A stretch of DNA of 64,000 nt from Agaribacterium sp. ZY112 (lineage in GTDB: Bacteria > Pseudomonadota > Gammaproteobacteria > Pseudomonadales > Cellvibrionaceae). The stretch is taken from NCBI RefSeq assembly GCF_041346925.1, contig NZ_CP166840.1, positions 682,001 to 746,000 of the forward strand. Reading direction: 5' to 3'. Each line of letters opens with the position of its first letter. Positions within the stretch are counted from its first letter, which is position 1. This document shows, piece by piece, positions 1-12,400 of this stretch. Below the pieces are notes generated by a model. The model saw nothing but the letters and a program-made list of their open reading frames with translations, was not told where the DNA came from and searched no databases. The translations under genes and the position numbers were made by a program.

Positions 1-406
1 ACGTATTTTGTAAGTCACTTATATTAAGTTCAGCAATACGCTCTTGCCCTTCTGCATTTAGGGCTGCATAACGCACAACTAACTTATCACCGTGTTTAGC
101 TTCAATAATTAGAGGCTCTGAAGCACTAACATTTTCACTAATATCTGTTTCTGAAACGGTGTTTTTGTGTTTACTTTTCGCAACAGCCAATAAGGGCAAT
201 GGCAGCTTATCAATTTCGGCCAAGCTAGCCTGTTCACAGTGCAAACCACAGAGTTCGGCTGCTCGTACAAACTCAGCCTGAGTCAGTAAGCCACCATCAA
301 GCGCCACCGCCGTTTTTAATTGGGCAGGATGGCGTTGCATCGCAAAGTGCTGAGTGAACCAGTATAAACTGGCGAGCCACTTATCCTCTGTGGGCGTTTG
401 CTGCAC
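1..406 (-). CDS. Type I secretion ABC exporter, N-terminal fragment (C39-like domain)
   Basis: The first 135 residues of a protein that runs off the left edge. The start is a GTG at 404-406, nine bases after the adhesin stop, with AAGGA upstream that overlaps that stop. The fragment (TEDKWLASLYWFTQHFAMQ, then LTQAEFVRAAELCGL and LPLPLLAV) matches the C39-peptidase-like domain that begins LapB/HlyB-type exporters of large adhesins. No cysteine sits where a C39 peptidase would have its nucleophile, so this should be the degenerate domain that binds substrate without cutting it. The transmembrane and ATPase domains lie outside the window. Tight coupling to the adhesin says this is its dedicated exporter in the inner membrane. 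The domain call is by recognition only. Confidence 0.75.
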   Translation of the reverse strand, partial: MQQTPTEDKWLASLYWFTQHFAMQRHPAQLKTAVALDGGLLTQAEFVRAAELCGLHCEQASLAEIDKLPLPLLAVAKSKHKNTVSETDISENVSASEPLIIEAKHGDKLVVRYAALNAEGQERIAELNISDLQNT

Positions 407-415
407 GTAAATTCC

Positions 416-3400
416 TTAGACTGTAATCAATAACTGATCAGTGATGAGTTTTTGTAAGATGTCGTCGTCATCAATGCCAGAGGTTGAACCGCCATAAAGC
501 TCATCTACCGTTTGCCCTTCAATTACGATATTTTGTACATCACCACCACCTAGATCGATCACTAAGGTGGTGTCCGTACCGTCATCACTGAAGTCCATAA
601 CCACATCGAGTTCCGCTCCGGTTGAGGACGCCACCCCCTGCAATAAATCACTGAGATCTATGCTATCGGTACTGATATCTGAGCCATCACGTGACGCATC
701 AAACGCGGCAATATGATCACTTGCCGGCGTGCCCGCAGGGCCAGCACCAACAAGATCAAAAACAAAACGGTCTTCTCCACCACTGCCCATTATGGTGCTA
801 TCACCTGCTGCGCCAACGACAACCTGTAAGCTAGCGACTGTACCAGTGTCTGTCTGACCATCGAGTTCAGAGTAAGGGGTTAAGCTAAGTACAAAATTAT
901 CATTGGCTTGCAGCCCCGTTACCTCAAGGCTAGCCACGTCGGCAGCGGCTATGGTCCAGATCGAGCCCTGTGGACTTTGACCAACAAAACTTGCGTGATC
1001 TGGCAGACCTTCAATTTTGACAAAAGCCTCTTCACCCGGTGCAGGATTTTGCAATTGCACACTTAAATCCAAGCTGTGCTCACCAGCCGATGAATCACCA
1101 TCAATAACAAGCTGATCGTAGCTTTGCGATAATAGAGGAGCATCAGGTAGCGGGCTTAAATGAAGCGTAATGGCCTCTTGAGCATCCGCAATGTCGCTGG
1201 TATCTGTGGCTAAACTGCCATCAACAACAGCTTCATCTTTGGCTTGCACAGCAACATTCATTTGCAAGTCACCAAAGGCCGTAGGCCCAGTGAGCAAGTC
1301 AAAACTCGCTAAGCTATCGCTATCACTTTCAAATACGGCAACTAAGTTACCTGTGCCTACATCAACAACAAAGTCGACGCTATGATCACCTACTTTAATC
1401 CCCTTAAGACCATCCAAGGCACTTGCGTCTGAACTAGCACTGACAACCTCAACAGTTAAAATCAGTACTTCGTTTGCATTCACTGTTTCAGTAGTACTTG
1501 CATTGATCGCGATATTAACTACATCCCCTTCACTGGCGTCTAACTCATCAAGGTCATTCGCCATTTGTGGCGTATCAGCTACAGGCAGGACATGTACGGT
1601 AAAGCCCTGTGTTGTCAGTAGGTGTTCATTTGTTTCACGCTCAACCGTCACCGCACTTAGGCTTAATTCGAAGTCACCACTGAAATCCAAAGGCGGTACA
1701 ATCACTAAATTATCGAGCTGGTCGGCTTGCACAGCAAAGGCGTAGGTAGGCTGGCCCATAAACGTACCGCCATCTTCACCATTATTCGGCAGCTGTGTGC
1801 TGCCGTTGTAATATATGACCGCCCCCTGTGGCACGCCGGTGATCTGTAGGCTCATATATTCCGAGCCATCGGTATCATAGAGCTCGGCATCTAAGCCGGT
1901 TAGCGCAATTTGGCTATCTTCATTACCGGTAATATCTACGGCGCTTAATATCGCATGATCTGTAACAGGTTCTAACTCAAAGTTGATATTGCCGCTACGC
2001 CATTGCTCATCCACATTACTCTGCCCAGTATCAGGTAGCGTTACCGTTGTGTCGCGAATATGGGCCCGAAATGCGAGACTTAAATCACCACTTAGATTAA
2101 GCGGCGGGGTGTAACTTAAAGTATTGAGTTTAGTAAGATCGCCCAAGACATACTCACCACCATCAATTGTTAAGACTCCTTCAGGGTCATTAATCGTGCC
2201 CTGTGCAGGGATAGTAAAACGCAGCTCAATAACCTCTTCAACGCCTCTGCTGCTATCTACATCTGGGTCACCAAGCAGGCTGTTGATATCGAAATCAAAA
2301 CGTGTAACTTCATCTTCTTTACTGCTGAAACCAGCAGGGCTGCTCATGTCATCCACAACAGGGGCAATTTCAAAGTGCAGGTTTTGCACTTCGGTAAAGG
2401 TGGCACCACTGGGATCAGTAGCTACCACGGTAATGGGTATATCCATAATGCCAGCAAAGTCTTCATTGATATTGCTGATGACCAAGCTATCTACCGAGGC
2501 TTGAGTAAAAACATAAGAAATAACCGAAGTACCATTGGCGGCATAATGCGCTATAACATCGGGACCACTTACACTGCCGCCTTCGGGCATATCGGCAGCA
2601 TCAATACGAAAGCTGATCACATCATTGCCGTCACCGGCAATATCATTATCTAGATAAGCCCCAAGACTAATGGCAGTGCCTTCTTGCCCCGGTATCGTAT
2701 TCACTTGTAAGTCATCTGGGTCTGATGCCGTACCACCAGTAGCCACATCAAAGCTAATATCTAACGTTGCCGTACGCATTTCGGCATCGTTATCATCCAG
2801 AACTCGGATACTTACCAAGACCTCAGCATTGGCAACAACATGATCACTAATAATCTCCGCGCCTTGCAATAATTCGGCTGCTGCCTCTTGCACCGAGTCA
2901 CTAGTGAGCCCCGTGGCCGGAATCAACCAGTTACCACGGCCGTCATGCACTGCGCCATTGGGGTGACTAAGGAACCAACCCGTGGCCTCTGGCATATTTA
3001 TTTGCAAGGAATAAACGTATTCAGAGCCATCAATATCATCATCAACAAACTGAGCAGCGCCATCGAGAGAAATAGCACTGCCATCGGTACTGACTAAAGG
3101 CCCCGTCGTTTCAATGCGCGTATTATTATCAAGTGCATTGTCGGGATCGACCTGAGCATCCACATTAACGTTTACATTACCCGTTACATCTTTACTAACA
3201 CTGACATTGGTTTCACTGGTATCGGTAATGGTCCAGGTAACTGGTAAAGCAAAATCACCTGATGCATCTAAAGGTGGCTGCCAAGTTAAGCGATTACTGC
3301 TAATAAGATCTGCAACCGTTGGGCTTGTGCCATCAACAAGGGTACTGAGCGTGATAGAGCCACTACCTATATCTACGCCGTCTAATAACAGGCTGCCCTG

Positions 3401-6400
3401 GCTAACATTTAAAACAAGCTCAGTGACTTCCTCACTGCCATCCACATCACTTAGGCTGGGTGTTAAATTCAGCACAACAGCAATATCTTCTGCTCCGCTA
3501 CTGCTGGTATTAAGGCCATCATTACTATCAACAATAGGCGCAACATCAATGACTAAAGTCATTGGGAAGGTGCCTGAAGCCCCATCTGGCTCAGTATTTA
3601 CTTGGCTCAAATTAAGCGTTATCTGACCACTAAAATCGGCTGGTGGCCTAAGTTGATAGGTCGCCAAGTCAGAAGCTTTAATTTGGTAAATAGGCTCATC
3701 ACCATTAAAACCAAAGATGGCTAGGTCGAGGCTCTCACCAGAGGCTCCTACAATTTCAGCGCCCTCGGGCACGCCCGTTAGCAGCATGTTGATTTGCTCG
3801 GAAGCATCATCATCTTGTGTAGCAACACTGAAGTTAAGCTTAATCAACTCATCTTCATCAAAAGCCGCCACACTACTAATGATCATACTGCCATCGTCAT
3901 AGGACCAATAGCCGTCTGGGCCTGGGCCTATATCCGGCTCATCAATCACGCCTTTAACATCAATTTTGATATCTTTACTGGCACTGCGCTGGCTTTCATC
4001 TCCAGCATCTGGAGCCACGCCATCTTGAGTGCTTTCGTGAGAGATGGCGGTCACCGTAATGGTAAAAGGGCCACCATTGGTATAAGAGCTAATATCTTCG
4101 AGGGGCCGCAGTACGACATTACCCGCATCAAGATCCGCCGCTTGAGCTTCGTAGCTTGTACCTGAACCTGTAACAATCGCACCATTAAGACCAACAACAC
4201 TCCACCCTGTGGGCACGATAAATTCAAAGCTAAGTGTTTCGGAACCGTCGTTATCAGAGAGAGAACCACTGACCAAACGGCTGAGGTCAATATCAACGTC
4301 TTCCAGACTGCGATAGTTAGGCGTCACAATTAAGCTAGGGTCATCAGCCACTGGGCTAACATCAAAATTAACTGTACGACTGTCTTCGGCCGTATCGTGG
4401 TTATCCCCTTCTGTGGCAATGGCACTGATGTCAAAGCTGGCCGTACCTGCAAAGTTGGCGACAGTGCTCGCATGCAACTGAGCCACTTGCGCCGCGCTAA
4501 GTACTGCACCCTCTGAGACTGCTTGGCCACTGTGCGTAAGCACAAGTCCTGTGCTGATATTACTAATACGAAAACTTAAATTTTCTGAGCCATCAACATC
4601 GTAGAGTGCCGCTTCAAGATCTAAATCAACACCACCATCGTCTTCTTTAAATTCATAAGAGTAAACTGAAGCGCCATCATCCCACACAGGGGTATCAGCG
4701 ACTGAAACGACCGTAATCGCGCCAAGCTCATTGATACTGACATCACCAATATCGGTGCTGATCGTCGCAGTCACATCCAGGGCTGGGCTGGTCGTGGCCT
4801 GACTCTGATTTAAAGCAGGGATGTATAACAAAGTACCATCGGGCTCGACTGAACCTGGGTTGGCCCCAGCAGGTAATACCCGTAACTGAGCTTGGCTCAA
4901 GAAAGGATTGCCATCACCATCAACCGCCAAAGCAATACCATTGAGGGTTAAGGTGCCTCCAGCCAGTGCAGCCAAATCAAAGGTAATCGAAGTAACGGTT
5001 TCGTTTTGATCCAAATCTCCTGGATTTACAACCAAGTCACTGATATCTAAGTGGGTATCTTCCTGTGTGTCTAAATCCGGCAGAATAATATTACCGTCGG
5101 CATCATGCACATTGATGGTAAAAGTATTACTACTCTCAACATCACCATCAAAATCCCGCGTCACATAAGTAATCACATCAGTATGCACATCACTTAATTC
5201 AAAGGCCGAACCAGCCTGTAAGACATATGAGCCATCTTGCTCAACAGTTAAGGTGCCATATGCCTGAGACATATCATCAAAGAGAGCAATCACAAACTGG
5301 CCACTGCCATTGGGGCTAAAGTCCGTACCCTCATAGCTCATTTGGGTAATTTCAGCACCATCACTACCACCGGCAGTACCAGGCAGTAAACTGCCACTAA
5401 CGGTTTTACCTTCATCTACATCTCGGATAATGGCCTGAGCCACAGGCACATCATCGGTCACCGTGAGTGTGAAATCTGAATTGGAGCTATCACCATCGGC
5501 ATCGGTGATATCAATAGAAAAATCAATCTCTTTATCGTTGCGGCCATTAGCATCATCGTGATCAATGGCTCGACTAAAACGCACCGTATATTCATTATCG
5601 GTCGTATTAAAAAATAGGCGGAAAACTTCATCACCACCGCTAGTTCTGGCTATCCACCAACCATTGCTATTGGGTGAATTCGCTAAAGTAACTGCCTCGC
5701 CACCGCTGCTCACGGCGGTATTCATCGTAGGCACAACCGCAAGAATGTCATCACTGTGGCCATCGCCGTAAGCAGACCCCTTATCGCTGTCATGATCATT
5801 GCTCTGCAGCACCAACTCATCCACTGCAACATCATCTAGCACATCAATTTGTGGGTCACGACCATCATCAATGGTGATATCTACGTTTGCCGAACCTGTT
5901 GTACCATCGGAGTCGGTAACTTGCACTGGTACGTTGAGCACAAGAGCATCACTGCTTCTATGATCAATAGCGCTGTGTAATACAAAACGCAGTTCGGCCG
6001 TGCCACCTGTGCCCGGGTCAATGTCTAATGAGTCGGGTAGGTGTAGAGTAAAGATACTGACATTATTGCTATCAACGGCATCAAGAGTTCCATCAAAGTT
6101 GTCTCGCCATATCAGCTGGCCGCCATTCTTAGTGATGTCATCACCATTGGCATCTTGCACAGTTGTGCCAGTAGCAAGATCGTAACCAATGGCAACGATG
6201 CGATCTTCGGCAGCCGATATAGTTAAATCGGTTCTTGCCTCATTGCTTAAGCTGTTGCCATCTTTAGCAGGTAACTCGGTGACTTCGAGACTTGCGCCAT
6301 CTAAATTGGGCGCATCACCGTCATTAATGGTGACTTCTAAGTCGATATTGCTTGTATCACCATCCACATCTGTTGCGACAACAGGTAATAACAGCTCTAT

Positions 6401-9400
6401 GTCGCCATCATTTACACCGTTTTCTAATTGATCAACCGCCTGAAATAGCTCAACGGTGTAGTTAGCTGCTGTGTCGAGCTCGGCGTTGATATTGGTGTCC
6501 AGAGTGACTTCAAGCACCTTGTTACTACGATCATTAGGATCACTTTGATTAACAAAGTAATACAGCAGGGTTTGGCTATCGGCAGCTGTACTGACATAAG
6601 TTGCAAGCTCGACACCACCACTGCTTAACGAAGGATAAACCGTTTCAACAAAAGCCAGACTAGCTATAGGGTCACTGCCAACCTCTAAGTTAACAGTACC
6701 GCTAGACATAGTGGATGGGCTCGCTGCCAAAGCGGTTTCTTCTAGAGCTACCGCCGGCACTAGGTCCATACTCGGATCTTGGCCATCGTCAAAACGCAGC
6801 TCTAACACAGCGTTATTGGTGGGCGTACCTGTATCAATATCGTGGGCAAGCACATCAGCATCAAAGACAATCTCATCACCACTTAGGTGGTCTAGAGGGC
6901 GCTCAACCTGAACACGCACACTCATATCAAGATCACGGCCATTAGATACGGCGCTTAAAGTCGCAGTGAAGATTGTGTGCGAAACAGTACTTGCGATAAT
7001 TTGGGCATCACTGGTGCCCATAGCAAAAGTAACTGCTTCACCATCGCTGGTTATTCCCATCGCATTCAAACGATCGATTAAAGCGTTGTCTGTGTTATCA
7101 AACTCAACACTGCCTGGGTCTAAAGCATCTGTACCAGCAGTGACGTTAAGCACACGAGTAATATCGGAATCAAGCTCACTTAAATCGAGTTCAGTATAAG
7201 TACGCTCACTGTCATCAAGTGTACCGCCTGCGCCATCATGGATAGTGATCCGTAGGTCAGCGGTATCCATATCACCATCGGGGTCTACTGCGGTATAACT
7301 AATCAGCACCTCAGGATCAGCAACGGAGTTGTCTAGATCCTCATTGGCAACGAAGCTCCAAGTACCGTCGTAGTTAACGGTAAGTTCGCCCTCTGGAAAG
7401 CTATGAATAGCAGGTGTCGTGGGAGTAACGGCGATATCCGTACCATTTACCGTAATAGACGTTAGGGTCAACGGACCTTCAAGCGAGCTATCGTTGTCAA
7501 ACACATTACCTGTCACGGTTAAGGCTTCGTCGACTTCAGCTCGGTCATTGAATAGGAAAGGATGTACATCACTGATGGTGATATTCACCGGTGCGGTTAG
7601 GGTTTCACTGGTGGCATCGGCATCGTTTTGTGTGGCATCGATCCAAATACTAGTCTCTAAAGAATCTTCACCAGCAGCTTGATCTACCCCCTCATGCAAA
7701 GTCACTGTCAGGCTTGCATCAGCATTAAGTTCAGCAGTAAAAACAACCGCGCTATCACCACTTCGCGTTGCCGTTAGGCTTTGACCATCAGCAGCCACCA
7801 TAACCGTAATAGCATGACCATTAGAAGTCAGAAGCTCTAAGTCAGCTTGAACGCTACTAATAGCGTATTCATCGGCTTCAGTAATATTAAGATCACTGGT
7901 GGCGGTCGCTAGTACATCAGGCAGAATAATACCCAACTCAAATAGACGTATGCTGTCGGGCATGGCTATGGTCGGCGTACTATCCGTCGCTTCGTTGCCA
8001 GCCACATCATTAACCGAGGCAGTTAAGGTCCAAGGCACACTTCTATTCAAACCGCTCAAAACACCAACATTGACACTCCAAGCACCGCCAGCTACATCTG
8101 CTGTGAAAGTATGTGAGTTTGCACCATCGCTGATAGTAAGACTCAGTTCTTGGTCGTCTTCAGCACTTGTTGTACCAGTGATAACCGTTGGGCGCAGTAA
8201 AATAAAGTCTGTAATATCAATCGCGTCTGGATCGATATCAATCATAAGCTCGGTATCAAGGGCGGCGGTATCCGAAGCACTGGCCGGGTTGCCAGCCTGA
8301 TCGCTGACACTGGCCACGGCGCTTAAGGCACCATCAATAAATCCGGCCGCCACAAGATCCTGAGCATCGGTCTGCCAAATGCCTCCAGCCTGTACCGTCG
8401 CTGTCACACTGAGCTCGTTAGCCGGTGAATCGCTGTCACTGATAAGCACCGTAACTTCTTGCCCTACCTCAACCCCCGTGACGGTACCACTAAGAGTAAC
8501 CGCTGTTGCTTCACTAGCGCTGTAATCTTTGTCACCATCAAAAACAACCGTAATCTCAGCAAGAGTATCTTTTGTTAGGCTGATGTCGTCTTCAGCAAAG
8601 TTACCCGGAGCATCGTAACCACTGACATCCACACTGAGCTCACCGTCAGCAAGGCCAGCAATGCTATTGGCGAAATTCCAAGTGCCATCCGCTTGTACAG
8701 TAGCGGTACCCTCTACGGTATCGCCATTAATATCGGTGATCACCACATCAAGCACTTGGTTCTGATCAATATCGATCGTTGTACCGTCGAGAGTAAAGCC
8801 TGCCACTTCTGCGGCGTTATAAACGGGCCCGGCTGCTGGGTCAGTGATATCGATTTCGGCAATAGGGTCGTATTCGATGGTGGTGCTAACAGACGCATCG
8901 TTACCTGGGCTATCGCTGACTGTCGCCGTTAATGTCAGCGTGCCTGGTTCAAGCCCCGCTAGGTTTAAGCCAGAGGCAGACCAAAGATCAGCCGCGACCA
9001 AAGCCGCACTAGGTACCTCAACCGTTGCCCCGAGGCTATCTTCAATCACTAAGCTAACAGCGCTGTTATCATCGACGTCAACGGTTGTCCCCTCGGCAAG
9101 TGCCGCCAAGGCTTCAGTCGCATTTAAGATATTGTCTGCATCATCAAATACAGCGGTGATTTCAGCGGTCTGATCAATAGCTTCAACTAAAGAAGCATTG
9201 GCAACAATGCCACGCGTATTGCTGCTTGTTGCCTCTATAGTCAGTGGACCATCAGCTAGGCCACTGAGATTTATATTGCTTACACTCCAAGCATTATTAG
9301 AGACTGTTGTTGTGATCGTGACTTCATCGCCATTGACATCCCGCCAAACCAGATCGACATCACGACCGTTTTCTATATTGGTGGTCACACCGCTAAAACT

Positions 9401-12400
9401 GGCCGAAGGCGCTTCGTATTCGTTGTAGATATGATCATTGTCGGCACTAACGATGGTGATGGTCGGTGCGTCGAGAATATCAATAGTCAAATCAGCGCTG
9501 CGTACATCGCCGTCGTGATCTTGCGCATTGTACAAAGCAACGACTTGCGGCAAAGCGCCACTGTGATCAAGATCGGGGTTGGCATCAAATTGCCAGCTAC
9601 CATCTTGATTGACTGTTAAACGACCCTCGGCGTAGTCATAAACAGCGGGCGTACCTGCCGAGATAGTAATCACATTACCCTCTGCCTCGATACTCACCAG
9701 GGTCAGCGGGCCTTCTAGGCTTGTATCGTTTGTTAAGACATTACCACTAACACTATAACCTTCGGTGATCTCATCACTATCGTCAACTAAGTTGGGGGCA
9801 ACGTCGGTGATCGTGATGTTAACTGGGGCTGTTACCGTTTCACTTGTGCCATCGGCATCATCTTGAGTTGCATCCAACCAAAGCTGAGCAACTAGGCTGT
9901 CTTCACCCACAGCTTGATCTAAACCTTGGTACAAACGCAGATCGACATTGCCGCCATTAATAGCCGCATCCAAGACCAACGTGTCACTGCCATCGTTGCG
10001 TGTGACTTGTAGACTCTGGGCATCGCCGGCAACCGTAACGGTGAGAGCAAAGCCCATGGATGTTAAGGTACTGAGTGCACTTTGATTGGCACTTAAATTA
10101 AATTCATCTGCATCGCTAATGTTGATACTGGCACTCGCGCTATCTGTACCACTCGTATCAAAGACAATTTGCTCTGATAGCGTCACGGCACTGGGTAGCA
10201 CTAAGCTCGGTGTTGCATCATTGGCAATATTGCCAGCCTCATCTTGAATCTGAGCATCGAGCTGCCACGCCACAGCATCCGACAAAGAACCACTTAATTG
10301 GACATCCACCGACCAAGAGCCATCGGATTGCACCAAACCACTAAATTGCTCTGTATTACTGCCATCACTAAAACTCAACGTGACACGTGTGCCCGCTTCA
10401 CTATTGGTACTGCTACCGCCAATAGTAAGAGCCGATAATGATCGAATATCGTCGATATTGATGGCATCGGGAGCTATATCTATGGTTACTTGCGTATCTA
10501 GCTGGGCCGTGGTGGAGGCACCAGCTGGATTACCAGCTAAATCGACGGTAGACACTTCAGCACTGAGCTGGCCATCAATAAAACCGGCGGCCTGTAAATC
10601 TAAAGCCTCGCTCTGCCAACGGCCACCATCAACTAACACCATCACTGAGATTTCATTGGCCGGATTTGCACTATCTCTTACGATAAGATCGATGCTTTGC
10701 CCATCTTCAACGCCAAAAACTAAACCACTTAGGCTAACTGCGTCGTATTCGAACACGCTGTAATCTTGGTCACCATCAAACTCAAGCGTAATCACAGCAC
10801 GGGTATCTTTTGTTAGTGAGATACTATTTTCGGCAAAGTTACCGGGTGCATCATAACCACTGACATCGACCTCTAGCTCACCATCGGCAAGCCTGTCTAT
10901 GCTGCTACTAAAAGCCCAAGTGCCATCATTTTGCACAGTTGCAGTACCACTAACCGAGTCGCCATTTTCGTCAGTGACAACAATATCCAAAATCTGGCCG
11001 GCATCGATATCAACCGTGGTACCGGTAAGTGTAAAGCCTGCTACTTCCGCGGCGTTATACACTGGCCCTTCGCTTGCAACGATACTGTCGATCTCAGCAA
11101 TCGGATCGTACATAACCGTGGTGACAACATCGGCATCATTGCCCGGGTTATCACGAGAACTCACCCTAAGCGTAAGCTCACCGGCAGCCAAGCTTGAAAC
11201 ATCTAAGCCCGAGGCCAACCATGCATCACTCTCAACTTCGGCTGTACGGAAGAAATTAAGGCTAACACCTAAGCTATCGGTCACGGTGATATTAACGCTA
11301 TTACCATCGTTAATATCCACCGTACTACCACTTACCTGCATGGCCGTTGCTTCATTGGCGTTCAGAATGGCGTCGTTGTCATCCACCTGAGCCGTGATTT
11401 CAGCCGTCTGATCAATCGCCTCTTCGATACTGTTAGAGGCCTCTAAGCCCTCTAAATTTGTGCTTCGAGCCGTCACAGTGATAGGGCCGTCAACAAGACC
11501 ACTTATATCGGGGCCATCGACCTGCCAACGCCCACTTTCAACAATACCGATTGCCTCAACTTGTGTGCCGTTGGCATCGGTGACGGTCAGTGTGACGCTC
11601 TGGCCATCTTCAATGTTGAGGCTTAAGCCTCTAAACAAAGGTGAAGGCGCTTCATATTCATTGTAAATGTGGTCGTTGTCGGTGCTCTGAACCAAAATAA
11701 GCGGCGAGATTTGCAATAAGGCCTCTCCACTCACCTCAGCGGGATTACCAGCCTGATCAATCGTGGATGCCGTAAACTGAATCTCGCCATCAGCCATTGT
11801 TGAAATATCAGCAGCAAGCGCCCAAGTACCATCAGCATTGAGCAAGGTCTCGAAGCTAAGCTGCCCGCCATTGACATCGGTAACAACAAGTTCAACAAGT
11901 GCACCTGCTTGTACATCTGAGAAATGACCACTAAAAGGCGCAGCGCGACTTTCGACTAGATCAACCCAAGGATCACCACCATTGTCGACCTCGACACTGT
12001 CACCTTCGGCCAAAGTATCAATCACACTTGTATCTTCTGAGTCGATACGATTGTCATAAGGATCCGTAATGGATGCAATGACCGTGATAGGACCCTCAGC
12101 AAGCTGACTAATATCGGCTTGCTCAAGTAAATAGCTGCCGTCGTCTAATAGAGGGGTCGTAAAAGCGAGGCTGCGACCTTGGCTATCGGTAACAAGCAAA
12201 TCTACGGTTCTGTCAAAGCCCGCCTTGACCGTTGTACCGCTGATATCAACATGAGTAATCTCAAAGCGGTTAATCCACTCATCACCACCATCTTGGATCT
12301 GTACAGTGATGCTCGCATTAGGATCTATCTTGCCAATGAGCTCATGTTGATCTGGCTCTGGAGCCAACTTTTCAGTATCAAAACCATGAGTTTGGAAGCC

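Noticed and set aside
4051-4545. Extra frames inside the adhesin gene
   Set aside because: Out-of-frame shadows of a long, well-supported gene with no ribosome sites.
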